DNA of 64,000 bases from the NCBI GenBank assembly GCA_002914805.1, contig JXTB01000483.1, positions 196,923 to 260,922 of the forward strand, read 5' to 3'. Within the stretch, counting starts at the first letter, position 1. The number at the start of each line of letters is the position of its first letter. Source of the DNA: Parasponia andersonii. Lineage: Eukaryota; Streptophyta; Magnoliopsida; Rosales; Cannabaceae. Of the stretch, positions 23,602-37,442 are shown one piece after another. The notes beneath the pieces were generated by a model that was not told where the DNA came from, searched no databases, and saw nothing but the letters and a program-made list of their open reading frames with translations. The position numbers were made by a program, and so were the translations under genes.

Positions 23602-23797
23602 TGGTAGGTTGCGCCGGGCCCATCCTGTAGTGCAACTGATGGGCGACGCTCGAGAGCCACAGTAGCTAGCTACTGAGCGGGCTCTCCCCTCAAAAAATTA
23701 ATTTAATATCGTGTGAGCCATTAGCCCACGTATCAGATATTAAACTGATAAGAACAGATACTACACTTGATCTTAGCCAAAAGGCCGAGAAAGGTAT
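23602..23797 (-). ncRNA. U2 small nuclear RNA
   Basis: Complete spliceosomal U2 snRNA, which pairs with the intron branch site in the nucleus. The RNA starts ATACCTTTCTCGGCC at 23797 and runs about 196 nt to about 23602, the plant U2 length. The branch-pairing GTAGTA (in GTGTAGTATCTG), the Sm site ATTTTTTG, and the 3' stem-loops with GTCGCCCATCAG and CACTACAGGATGGGCCC are all intact. Upstream are a USE (23863-23873) and a TATA-like box (23818-23827); downstream is a 3' box. The USE-TATA spacing of about 36 bases fits the RNA polymerase II class of plant snRNA genes. All parts look functional, so this is probably an expressed gene. The exact 3' base is uncertain by one or two. Confidence 0.95.
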
Positions 23798-23817
23798 ACT
23801 TCATTCAGCATTCAGCC

Positions 23818-23827
23818 CATAATTTAT
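23818..23827 (-). promoter_or_regulatory. TATA-like element of U2
   Basis: ATAAATTATG on the minus strand, at about -21 to -30 from the U2 start. Plant snRNA genes carry a TATA box near -30. Confidence 0.7.
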
Positions 23828-23862
23828 CACTAGTTCTTCTGCTCCTCAATCTCTTAACTCAC

Positions 23863-23873
23863 CAATGTGGGAC
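23863..23873 (-). promoter_or_regulatory. Upstream sequence element (USE) of U2
   Basis: GTCCCACATTG on the minus strand at about -66 to -76. The plant snRNA USE is RTCCCACATCG; one base differs (T for C at position 10). Confidence 0.88.
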
Positions 23874-24197
23874 AGGAAGCATGTACCTCTTGGATTTAGT
23901 TTATAAATGAAACACTAAAGACACTCAAAATTTTGTAAAAAAATTATACTACATAACGTGTATCATATTCAAATCCATACTTTTAAAGGACCATTGTTGA
24001 AAATAATGTTATATTATTTATATAAGTTATTTTTTGAAGTTTTTAGTCTCTTATAGTATTAATCTTATAGAATTCGAAGTATAAAGATCATATAAATGTA
24101 TGTCAATTTGTCTTTCCAGATTCCTACTTCTAATAAAATTATAAGGCTAGCTAATTAAACTGAAGGGCAAATTAATATTGAACACATGATCTTTGGC
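23874..24197. repeat. U2-flank segment, second copy of the duplicated block
   Basis: Paralogue of 22371-22397 plus 23220-23490. It lacks the TIR element found in the first copy, and is itself interrupted at 24197 by the LINE insertion, resuming at 25621 (TCCCTAATCTTCACCCTTTT). The last 17 bases, 24181-24197, are the LINE target-site duplication. Confidence 0.75.
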
Positions 24198-24524
24198 AAT
24201 AAATGAAATCTCCGCATGGACCAAATTAATGGGACAAACGGGCTAGAGCTGGTGAAATGGATTATCAATCCTCACCATTTGGGCAATTGTGAGAAGCAAG
24301 TGAGAAAAAAAAATTTCAACATTTTGCAGTAGTGGTCTGTGAACAAATTTGGAATGCTAAGAATGCTAAATTCCCCCAGACAAACCCAAACTCCATTCTT
24401 CCTCTAGTAAATAAGAGTACCAACAGGCTCAAGGTACATCTACTATTGATATAGCTCACAATGAAACAAGAATTACTGCTTTGCCATGCCAACAAGTTAG
24501 CTACAAACATCTGCGCCGGTCAGA

Positions 24525-24937
24525 GTTTTTATCAACGCAACATTTAAAGACGGGGAGGGTGCAACTAGTGTTGTGGCCAGGGGCGCACATGACCGGATTC
24601 TCCTTCTAGCGAAATCACTATTTTCTACGAATACTCCCCTTGATGCACAACTTCGAGCACTCAAACTGGGCTTATTTCAATGCATAGGGAGGAATTCGCA
24701 GAATGTGGATTTATTTTCAGACTCCAAGGAAATGATCTAAGCTATATCAGCTCAGAGATCCCCTTTATGGCGCCTTTCTCATATTTCATTTAATGTTATT
24801 TCCCTTCTAAACGCTAGTAGCTATAATGTGTTTTGGATCCCTAAGATAATGAATAGTTCTGCTCACAGTATTACGAAATAGGCTTTCTCATCCAAATGAA
24901 TTGGCATTTTTGCTTTCTCCAAGTGCCCTCACGTGTG
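24525..24937 (+). pseudogene. LINE RNase H-like domain, broken
   Basis: Reads VFINATFKDGEGATSVVA at the start, then TPLDAQLRALKLGLFQCIGR, LFSDSKEMI, a TAA stop, and VFWIPKIMNSSAHS followed by another stop. This is the usual order of the reverse-transcriptase-like RNase H domain (Asp, Glu, Asp, His/Asp sites) found at the C-terminus of plant non-LTR retroelements; the expected Glu is replaced by Gln in DAQLRAL. At least three in-frame stops. Confidence 0.85.
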
Positions 24938-24945
24938 GCCACCAA

Positions 24946-25534
24946 TAGGGGTGTTCAAAATCTAAACCAAACCGATCAATTTAATCTAATCCAATCTAAT
25001 TATCAAAAACTAGATATCCGATTATGATTGGATTAGATTGGAGGCTAAATTTCGGATTTTAATTAAATTGGTTCGATTCGCGGATTTCATAGTAAAAATT
25101 CAATTAAAACCGAACTAATTCAATTTATATTAAATAAATTTAAAAAATAAATACATTCAATTATTTTTCTATGTTTGACTTGTGTATCTCTTGATATAGA
25201 CCTTATTTCAGTACGATAAATGAAAATTCTATCTCAACTAAGTATTATATTCATTTTTTTCCCTCATTTCCTACCTCTCCTTAGAAGTAAATTAGAAAAA
25301 GACCGAGAGTTTGAGACTCTAGAGTTTTATTATGTTATATCAATTTTCATTTTGATTTGTTAAGGTTGAGATATATTAGAAAAAAATTTCAAAAAATTTT
25401 ATTTATAACCAATTAAAAAAATCAATCCAATCCATTTATCTATAATTGGATAGTAGTTTCTTAAAACCGATCTATAATTGGATTGAATAAAATATGGCTA
25501 AAATAAGTTGGATTCCAACTCATGAGCACCCCTA
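24946..25534. mobile_element. hAT element nested in the LINE
   Basis: Ends TAGGGGTGTTCA (24946) and TGAGCACCCCTA (to 25534) are inverted repeats with one mismatch, flanked by a perfect 8-bp duplication GCCACCAA (24938-24945 and 25535-25542). The subterminal regions hold several (A/T)ATCTAATCCAATCT and GGATTAGATTGG motifs in opposite orientations. 589 bp, no transposase; non-autonomous. It must be younger than the LINE it interrupts. Confidence 0.92.
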
Positions 25535-25648
25535 GCCACCAACTTTTTTTAATTGTTTTCTTCAACAAATCTTTATTCCAGAGCCAAAAAAAAAAAAAAA
25601 AGAAACACATGATCTTTGGCTCCCTAATCTTCACCCTTTTATCCAGGG

Positions 25649-26667
25649 ATTACTTGCTCTTAGAGCATTAGACAAAGCTTGGATGAGTGAAGACCTTACA
25701 TATCGTTTAAAAAATAAATTTCTATTACTCTCATGTATACGGCGAAGGTTAATAGGTAATATAGTTGGGCTGACAGATTGACTAATCATGGGGTGATGTA
25801 TAGATAAAGGCATTGGTGGGTTTTTCTCCTAATCTTCGTTATATTTTGTTAATAGAGATGGGTTAGGACTAAGGATTGGCTTTTTTAATTTGTCGAGTTG
25901 CTGTAGTTTGTAACTTGTTTCTTTCTTTAATTTGATTCAAAAAAATGAAAAAAGTACTTGATCTTAGAAACATAAGGAAGCGGTTTTAAGAGGAAGATTG
26001 CTAATATATAACTAAAATGAAGACTGCTTTAACAAACAATTGTTGAATGTGCAATATGATTTGCTTCTCTATGTATAGCTCTATGTCTCAAAATCTTAAC
26101 CATTGTAATTTTTTTAATAACTAATTCTTAATCATTGTTGTTTTCGAATAAGAAAACAAAAAAAACGAAAAACAGAAGACAAAATTGTATCCAAACAAGT
26201 CTTAAAAATAGTAAAAGGTAAGAAATGTTTATTGATGTTTGGCCGTATGATGATTATTGGATGCCAAGCACGTATATCTATCGTCTAAATTTCGGTTAAT
26301 CAAATACTATAACATGGTCAAAATGAACTGGACCTATGTTCCAAAGGGACACGGGAAAAGGTTCAGTGATATACAAGGTTTCTAGCAGATGACACCTCAT
26401 TTGTAGTGTAACGACTAACCATATATCAATTCTTACAAACCAAAGAATAACATATATAATTTTTTTTTCTTTTTTATACAATTCATACTGATACTACATT
26501 TGAATTTGCTTCCGAATTCGCGATCACAATTCCAAAATAACGAAAAATTCTATAGCTTTCTTTTTTTTTTTTTTTCCTCCAAATAATTTCCTCTGAAATT
26601 CTCATAATAAAAACAAATAAAAGAAAAAATATTGTAAGAGGAAAATAATAAGCCTTATTCTTGTTGA
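25649..26667. other. Intergenic, possible dead coding remnant
   Basis: Mostly AT-rich. At 25650-25750 a plus-strand frame reads LLALRALDKAWMSEDLTYRLKN, then meets stops; I do not recognise it. TTTTAATTTGTCGAGTTGCTGTAGTTTGTAACTTG (in two parts at 25884-25918) followed by an A-rich end looks like a retroposon 3' tail. The remainder, including the 3' flank of the RALF gene, shows nothing else. Confidence 0.35.
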
Positions 26668-27027
26668 TCAACCGGTATATCTAGCGCAATGAGTTATGGC
26701 ACTGCAACCACGCTTGTAAGGGTTAGCCCTTTGCCTCTTCTGACAGTCGTAGTAGGAGTGGCCGCGGCGGCCGCATGGCACCGAATTGGCCTTCAGGGCT
26801 TCGTAGCCAATGTGCGACCGGCCCCGCGCAAGCGCGCGCCGGCTCGCCTCAGAGTCCAGCAGCATCTCATTGTCATCGCCAATGTAGTCGCCAACCGGGC
26901 CACCACTCGACACCGCCTGGTAGAAGTGGTTTAGGCCCCGGCCGGACTCGGAATTGAATGAATAGACTTTATCCGTCATGGCCAAGGCCAGCACAAGGAA
27001 AACCAGGCTCAGCTTCACCACCTCCAT
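26668..27027 (-). CDS. Rapid alkalinization factor (RALF) precursor
   Basis: Secreted cysteine-rich signalling peptide that acts in the apoplast through CrRLK1L receptor kinases with LRX and LLG partners. Intronless, 119 residues. A hydrophobic signal peptide covers residues 1-24. The pro-region has the S1P-type site RRAL at 63-66, and the mature part from about residue 67 contains HIGYEAL (72-78), four Cys (85, 95, 108, 114) and PYKRGCSAITHC. The mature region is closest in my reading to the RALF4/RALF19 class known from pollen tubes (RGRxYIGY...SYYDC...NPYKRGCSAITHC), so a reproductive role is an inference. The conserved YIGY is HIGY here. The gene is strikingly GC-rich relative to its flanks. 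Frame and start are unambiguous. Confidence 0.95.
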   Translation of the reverse strand: MEVVKLSLVFLVLALAMTDKVYSFNSESGRGLNHFYQAVSSGGPVGDYIGDDNEMLLDSEASRRALARGRSHIGYEALKANSVPCGRRGHSYYDCQKRQRANPYKRGCSAITHCARYTG

Positions 27028-28389
27028 TATCGTTTTGTTACACCAATAAACATTTGATGAGACTTTTCTCTCTTTTCTTTTCTTTTCTTGTGGGAGTGTT
27101 TGTTAATTAATGGCTGGGAGAGAGGGGTTGGGATAAAAATAGAGGAAGAGGCTTATGTGGTTGTCCTTTTTGTTTGTGATTTTATGCTAATTAAGGGTTG
27201 TGTGTTAAAACTGTATTAAGGTTCCACGGCATGTGGCTTCCAAAAGCACACAAGAATTTAACTATATCGTTAATACTTGTTCGGTTCATAGTAATCATTA
27301 CTCATTAGATGTTAACCCGGAGATAAAAGAGGACATGCAAGCCATTTTTGTTTAATATGTAAATATATAAGCCTAGGTTCCAAGTGTCACGACTATCTAA
27401 AACTTAATCACCTATTCATTTAAACTTATCAGTATGAAACTCGGATAACTTTTACACCGCACTGATAATTGCTTTTAACAATTTTCATCACAAAAGATTG
27501 TTAACTAACTATTGTACCATAAATTTATGATGTGTTATATGTGACAACTCACAAGTATATATAGGAATCATCTCAGATTGTAAGTGGTGATAAGTATTAG
27601 TTTCTCTTTGTTTTGGGAGAAAATTCAAGAAATTATTGGTGAGAAGAGACAATTTAAAAAGCCTATAGATTCTTGAATGCATGAAATATTATTAATCGTA
27701 ATAATATTAGTATGAATGGATCACAATAATATATTTTATAATAGGATTTATGGCACAAATAATATATGAACAATCCAATTTACTGGCAATTTAGTTTTTA
27801 AAGTACTAATTACGATTATTAAGCTCCTAAATTTTTTAGTTTGAAACAATTTGGTCTTCATGTAAAAATGATCAGGTTAATTCTATTTCTAGCTGTAATG
27901 AATTTTGTAAATTCTATTTTAGTTCTTGACTTTTAAAATATTCAAGATTTATCCCTTTTCTTTTGCCATTGCTTGGCTTCTCTTTGAAATTATGTTTTTT
28001 AATCTTAGTTTTGGTCTTTGGTTTATAATCAAAATAGCAACCTTCTTCTATGTGAAAAAGACCCGAAATAAAAAAAAAAAAGCACAATAGTAGATGGTGA
28101 TACTTCAAAGTTTATACACTAAAATAAGACAAAAATAAACCTTATGACCAAATATGGGATATTTTGAAATTTAGTAACCAAAATGAGTTCTAGATTATTT
28201 CANACGACATGTAGTTTCTATAGAATCGTTTTAGCTGGAAACGATAAGTCGCTTAAGGAAGTTTACCCTTGCAAACCAAAACGACTGTCGTTACTAAAAA
28301 TTCCCACCCTTTTGTTTTGTCATTTGTGCCCTAACAGCCAACTCTCCCACGTCCCAAGCACTCTCAACAGAGCTCAGAGTCCTCCAAAA
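27028..28389. other. Spacer between RALF and CTU2 (divergent promoters)
   Basis: The genes are divergently transcribed, so both promoters should lie here. On the minus strand a TATTTTTATCC string at about 27131-27141 is a candidate RALF TATA box about 110 bases from its ATG. TTCTTTTCTTTTCTTTTC runs at 27069-27090. Near 28330-28389 the sequence becomes CT-rich, like a CTU2 leader. Otherwise AT-rich with one ambiguous base at 28203. No further gene was recognised. Confidence 0.4.
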
Positions 28390-31658
<3,269 letters not shown>

Positions 31659-32251
31659 TATTCCTAGCGCAGTATTCAGGTTTTGATCCAAATCATTCAT
31701 CTACTTGGTACGCAGTTTGGAAAAGATCTCAATATTCGAGGGAATAACAAACCAACAAACAGTGATATCGGACATGTCAAACATCCGAAGATTTGCATTT
31801 GTTATTATGAGGCTATAGTGAAGTTGCGGTCTTGACAAAATGTTACCTTTATGTATGATGGAAAATATTTTTGGACTCCACTTTTATTTTTTATTTTTTT
31901 AGTTATTATTTTATCTAATGCTCAACACCGAAGTAGTGTTTTCAATGTAAGCTGATTAAATTAAGTGCTTTATGGATGGTCTCAGATGAGACTTTCACTT
32001 GTTCCTAATAGAATTTAGCCTCTAGTCGTTTTTAGACTCCTATGCTGCTTGGTTCGAGGATCTGGTAAAACATGACATAAATAGAGTTTTGGGAATCAAT
32101 AAGGTTCATGAGAATAAGATATTATTTTCAGCGCCACTTTGCATCGAGTACCTACTCGTGGACAACTGAGCTCAATATGAGAATCAATAGGGTAGCATAT
32201 GAACAGCCCAAGTATAAATTAGCATTGAGCGATTAATATGGTTTTCAAAAG
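31659..32251. other. 3' flank of CTU2, no further gene
   Basis: Should contain the CTU2 3' UTR; TTTTATTTTTTATTTTTTTAG at 31882-31902 is only low complexity. No gene was recognised. Confidence 0.4.
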
Positions 32252-33455
32252 GTTAAATGACCCTATTGGTTATTGAATTATAGGAAAAGTCTCACTTTAG
32301 TTTTTAAATTTTAAATTGTCATTTTTGTTGTTAATTTATTTAAAATAGAGAAAATTTGTTTTAGCCATTTTGGCTACATGCTAATTAGCCATTTTGGCTA
32401 CATGCTATGCTTTATTCTTAAGCAAAGGAGCACGTGAGACATGTTCTTTTGTTTTATTAATATACTATCGACTGGCATATGGCAACATTGTTGGAAGATT
32501 TGATTAAAAATGAGAATAAAGATGTATGCGAGAGGTTGAGAAAAAAGTGCTTACATTAGACAATAATACATTTTAGAACTTTTTTTTTTTTGAAAACAAA
32601 GCTGTTATTATAATACAAATTTTTTTTACAATAACAGATTGGATTCGAAGAGAAAAATCTTTTAATAGATTAGCTAATCTCCACTTCTAAAACTATCCTA
32701 GTCAATCTATAATCAAACGAATTAACTACGATGCAAGGAAAAAAAGAAAAAAAAAAGTTAAATATATTCAACAGTAAACAAATTGTCAATGTACCCAGTT
32801 CTAATAATTGGAAATTTTCGATCAACTTCTCTAACCGATAGGATTACCAACCATCATGTAGCTAACATGTTTATAAACTCACCATGATCATCATTCTTGA
32901 AATGCTTATAGTTGCCACATGTCTCGTTTGCTTATCATTTGTATGTAAGCTATAGTATCCTACTGAAAGAGGAGGCTGATTCTTCATATTTAGTTGTTTT
33001 ATTGTACATTAAATTTATTCTTCTCATATCTTGAAATCACGATAACAGAACAAAGATCTAAATTTATAATAAGACAGATGCAAATCAGACAAAATAAATA
33101 ATGTTCCTTTGGCCTTGTGATTTAATAAAAGTTAAAAATAAAAAAGCCACAGTTAACTATTGGAAAAAGAGAATAGTAAAAAAGCTAATTAGTACCTAAA
33201 GAAAATTTATACCTAAAACAAACTATTATCATTTTAGAACCCTATCGAATGTGATATTTTATTGAAACAAATAAAAATATACGAGGAACTGTTAATTCTA
33301 ATAAGGATCATATAAAATATATAACAAAAATAACTAAATGAAATATTTTTTATTTGATTAAGACCAAAATGACAATTTAAAATTTAATAACAAAGTAAAA
33401 GTTTTCACATAGTTCATAAACTAATAGTAAATAGTTATTTATCCTTTTATGATAG
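32252..33455. mobile_element. Long-TIR DNA element remnant
   Basis: The left end (AAAAGGTTAAATGACCCTAT, from about 32248) and the reverse complement of the right end (AAAAGGATAAATAACTATTT, ending about 33455) align over about 80-100 bases, sharing TTAAATTTTAAATTGTCATTTT near the inner edge (32306-32327 and 33371-33392). No transposase was recognised. A 24-bp tandem repeat (TAGCCATTTTGGCTACATGC twice) lies at 32362-32408. No clear target-site duplication, so the superfamily is open. Confidence 0.6.
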
Positions 33456-34875
33456 TTGTTGAACCACCCGCCAAAGCTTGTAACACTATGAATGATCCCA
33501 TTGCATCATGAGCATCACTTGTCGTGTTTGGTTTGGTATCTTCAGCTCTTGACATTTAGTCAAAATGCCAATCTATGCCAATGTCAGGGGATTGAAGGAG
33601 TCTAGATAGAGAAAGCATTTAGGTGTTGATGGCTAGGTGCTACTATTGCCTTTTAAAGGCAGAAGATCGTGCCGCAAGCGCTTATCCAGCTCTCTCAAGA
33701 ATCTTATGGGAGTCGTCCTCGGAGGGACTTCCCGAATGACTTTTCGTTTAGCTAGTTCAAAAGTTCTTGTCAAGTTTCTATAATTTATAGACAAAGAAAC
33801 AAATTATTTAATCAAAACAATGTAATCGAGGAATATATAGTAATTAGGACAATAATCTGCACCCTTGACTTTTGCTGATAGTTATTGTTTACCCCATCAC
33901 GTATGAAAATGTATACTAAAAGGCCTAATTTTTATGAATGTGCTGTCAATTTGATTGAAACCTCCAACTTTAGAAACTCGTTCTTTTAGACAAGTTTGCT
34001 TGTTTCCCGTTTTCGTTCTTTCGATTTTTGTTCTTTTGAGTAGGGCATGAATCTATTATGGACCTCAGATATAAGACAGTGAAACTTACTGAGATCTGAA
34101 ATTTATAAGGCCTCTAATTTGAGCCTTATAATCCGTAATAGACCTCAAGAGAGAGAGAAAGAGAGATGGCTGAACCTGATTTTGGCACGAAGAGTAGTAT
34201 GTTTTAGAGGAGAAATAGTGAGAAAAAGAAGGGGAAAGCAGAGAAAATATAAGAATATTGGACAATTTTTGAGTAAAATATTGATATGTGTCATAAGAGT
34301 TAAATTGAACATTATTTTTTCTCTCTCCAAAATACAACTACAAAAGTCTTTTTTAATAACTAAAAAAATCATTTTCAAAAAGTTAACTAAAACCGTCATT
34401 TTGCACCAAATTAAAAGTAGCCATGTCAATTTCCTAGGAAGCTCCGTATCTGTGTAAATATTTGGATTTTTTTAGCTGGATCATAGTTTGCCAAATGGAC
34501 GTAGTCGAATTTTGAAAATTATTTAAAAAAAATTGATATTTTTCATATTTAGTATATATTAATTTATTTTTCAAAAAATGATTTACTTTATAAAAAATTG
34601 ATTTAATTTAGAAAAAATAAATAAACTGAAAAATGGTCATCTATCAAAATAAAATTATAAAACGGTCATTTATTAAATAGGTGTGAAAAATGGTCACTTT
34701 TTAAATTGATCTTAAAAAAGGTCCACTTCTTATAAAAACTCTAAATATTTGTTAGTGTAAATTTATAGCTACCAACATTTACTTGTGAAAATTAGGCCTT
34801 GTACGGTATTTTTTTTTAAAAAAAATTGAAAAGTACAGTGGATTGCCTTTTTTTTAAGATCTAGTACAGTTTTCA
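33456..34875. other. Intergenic; includes a GC-richer open block at 33600-33785
   Basis: Mostly AT-rich. At 33600-33785 composition changes and both strands stay open for about 40 codons; the minus strand reads KRKVIREVPPRTTPIRFLRE, then LDKRLRHDLLPLKGNSST and a stop. I do not recognise it; organellar DNA or an old gene fragment are possible. The overlapping frames at 34086-34457 are AT-rich low complexity. Confidence 0.4.
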
Positions 34876-35070
34876 TCAGAAAAATACTATTTTTTAAATA
34901 GTAACTAGTAACTGGTAACTAGTTTTTGAGTAACGATAATTAATAACCAAAAGTATTTATAATTGGTATATAACTAGTAACCGATAACCAGTTTTCAGAA
35001 ATTGATAACAACTAATCATTTTAAAAGTGATGTTTTTCTAAAATATTTTTTAAAAGTGATTTTTTTATTA
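34876..35070. mobile_element. Small inverted-repeat element, same family as 12490-12645
   Basis: AGAAAAATACTATTTTTTAAA at 34880 is mirrored by ATTTTAAAAGTGATGTTTTTCT at 35016-35038, and the interior carries repeated (G)TAACTAGTAAC, GGTAACTAG and GATAACCAGTT motifs. Size and layout match the copy at 12.5 kb. Non-coding. Confidence 0.55.
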
Positions 35071-35873
35071 AAAACTGTACAAAATTTAGAGAAAAAAAGC
35101 TGACTTCCATATTTTTATAATTCCTTTTGGATTTTATAGGTAAAAGTGTTAGAAACCTCTATTTACTTTAAAAAATGAGTATTCATAGACTTCTCCTATA
35201 CTACATAGAACCCAAAGCCCATCAAATTAGAACCAAAACTGATGGCCCATTTAGACTAATATGATATAGAGTCCCCCCCCTAAAGATCCATTTAAAAAAT
35301 GGTTGCTTTTCCAACCTATTTAACAAAGGACCGTTTTCATATTTTATTTTGATAAATAGCCATTTTTTAGTCCACCTACTTTTTTATAAAGTAAATAAAT
35401 TTTGGATATAGCAAATCAATTTTTTTAAAAAAATAATCAATATATTTTGATATACTAAATAAAATAAATCAATCTTTGACAAAGTAAATCAATTTTTTTA
35501 AAAATAAGTCAATTTTTGAAAAATAAACGAATATATTTTGATATACTACATATAAAAAAGGGTCATTTTTTAAATAATTCTTAAAATTCAATCATTTTTT
35601 AACGATGTTTGAAAAGTGGTGATTTTGTAAACTATGATCTAAAATTCTCGACTATTTGACTAAAAAGTCCAATGATATAGATAAATTAGTCGAAGTAGGG
35701 CTTTTGAGGTAAAAAAAAAAAAAAATGCTTAATGTAATATGAGATATTACTTTTACCCAATGTCTAAAATCTTCATATGCTGGCCATTTTTTTTCTTAAT
35801 TCTCATTTCTTCGTGTTGCGTCAATAGTCAAACTCTCTAATACGTGTCTTTATTTATTTATTTATTTATTTAT
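35071..35873. other. Intergenic, no gene seen
   Basis: AT-rich with many AAATCAATTTTT and AAATGGTCATTTTT-type phrases (34570-34720 and 35300-35640), which read as inverted relatives of each other and may be a decayed foldback repeat. C8 run at 35272-35279 and a (TTTA)n run at 35850-35875. Confidence 0.4.
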
Positions 35874-36248
35874 TGTTGAATTAATCAAATTTTTTTTTTT
35901 TTTTTTGTGATCAGGAATTAATCAAATGTTGAATAAGTCCAATGGGGTCTCTAGGAAAAAATGGGTTGGATTTGTACCTACTTCCCTTTTATTACCTGGT
36001 TTAGTGCAGAATGTTACTTTTTGGTGTTGTGTTGGCACGTTTTCATGTGTATAAATGTTTAATGAACAAAGACAGAAGAAGTATCCCTCTATTCAATATA
36101 AAAAAGAAAACTACTTTGGTAGTTTGGAGGTACAGGATTCTCTCGAAAGAATCCTAAATTATCATATTCTTTGTTTGCTTCTTCTATACATTAAAAATAG
36201 GCAGATCTTCGAAAGATTTTTCTAGCTCGTCTGTATCAAAGCCTGGAA

Positions 36249-37010
36249 ATGGATAAAACGGTGGAGGATTTAGAGAAAGCTATGGAGTCATCCAACTATC
36301 AAGGAGAGTTCACTACTCAGTTGGCTGAATCTCTGATCAAGCTTAGCACTAGAATGGAAGAAATAGCAAGTAAAAAGAATGAATTGGTTGGGAGTTCAAC
36401 GGTACAACGGTACAATGGCCAGAGTGACCCCCACCATTTGGTTATTCAAAGCAACCATTTTTTCAGTGACACAATATTGCAGCAAATGATCATGATTCTT
36501 TTGCTTCGTTCCGCCTGGAGGGTGATGCCCCACTTATGGTATCAGTTGTTGTAACTAGAAGTAGTAACAGCCTTATGGGAAGAATTTAAAGAAGGCATGA
36601 ATTCAAGGTATGGGCCAAATCAATATCTTGATTTCTTTAGTGAACTCACCCTTTTGCAATAAATTGGCCCTGTTCATAACTAAAAAAACCAATTTAAAAA
36701 GTTGTTAGCTCAGACTCAACCACTGGAACAAGCACGCCAAGTCAGTTTTCTCGTTGGTGGACTTAAGGACCCGGTTTGCACTGACATCAAAGCCAATAAG
36801 CCTCGCACCTTGTCATCTGCCATTGGATTAGCCCGGTTATATGAAGCACGAGACCTCCACTAATGGAAATCTCATCAGGCGCGCCACAACACTTCAATCC
36901 CATCATGAGAATGACCATGGAGGGGCTGAATGAACTTAGACGGAATGGTTTATGTTTCAAATGCAATGAGAAGTTTGGTCTTGGACATGTGTGCAAGAAA
37001 CTTTCTTGAT
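36249..37010 (+). pseudogene. gypsy gag, broken
   Basis: Begins MDKTVEDLEKAMESS at 36249 and is open for 101 codons, then continues in other frames. A CCHC zinc knuckle is still readable at about 36950-37000 as CFKCNEKFGLGHVCK, preceded by LRRNGL. Several frameshifts and stops between. Confidence 0.8.
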
Positions 37011-37127
37011 ACAAGCTACTCTGGAAGCTAACGATGATGATGTGGATATGAAAGACGATGGAATCACATAAGCTCAACTACTAGGATTTCGCTACATGCT
37101 ATTGCTAGATTACGAGCCCGTGACACC

Positions 37128-37442
37128 ATGAGAGTAAACGGCCGCCTTCTTCGTCAACCTGTTACGACACTCATTGATTCTGAGAGCACCCATAATTTTG
37201 TTAATCAGCAATTAGTAAGGAAAATAGGGCTTCAGCCTATACCTCAGGGGCATTTAGAAGTGGTGGTGCCTTCAGTAGAAAAGTTTGCTAGTCTTGGAAA
37301 ATGCAACCACACACCTCTTATGCTACAAGGTAACTCAATCTTAGTCGATGTCTACTTGCTTCCTATGGAGGGATATGATGTGGGTTCTAGGAGCTCAATG
37401 GCTAAGCTCTTGAACCCAATAAATAGGATTTCTCTCAATTAA
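37128..37442 (+). pseudogene. gypsy aspartic protease, altered active site
   Basis: Reads LIDSESTHNFVN around 37170-37205, then ending in a stop after 104 codons. The retroviral-type protease active site is normally D-S/T-G; here the Gly is Glu, so the enzyme would be dead. Confidence 0.8.

Larger units (their letters stand above)
24198..25603 (+). mobile_element. 5'-truncated LINE with RNase H remnant, carrying a nested hAT
   Basis: Flanked by a perfect 17-bp direct repeat, AACACATGATCTTTGGC, at 24181-24197 and 25604-25620, with an A16 tract at 25586-25601 just before the right copy: the hallmarks of target-primed reverse transcription. The coding remnant on the plus strand (24525-24937, continued in another frame upstream near 24330-24400) matches the plant LINE C-terminal RNase H domain: a first Asp in INATFKDG, SDSKE, then WIPKIMNSSAHS. 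In-frame stops and frame changes make it dead. The hAT at 24946-25534 splits its 3' end. It is truncated at the 5' side, with no reverse transcriptase present. Confidence 0.9.

Noticed and set aside
26689..26957. Plus-strand open frames opposite the RALF gene
   Set aside because: GC-rich antisense shadows of the RALF coding sequence; no family resemblance.
34086..34457. Overlapping frames of up to 112 codons on both strands
   Set aside because: AT-rich low-complexity sequence; both strands open together and neither has a recognisable motif.
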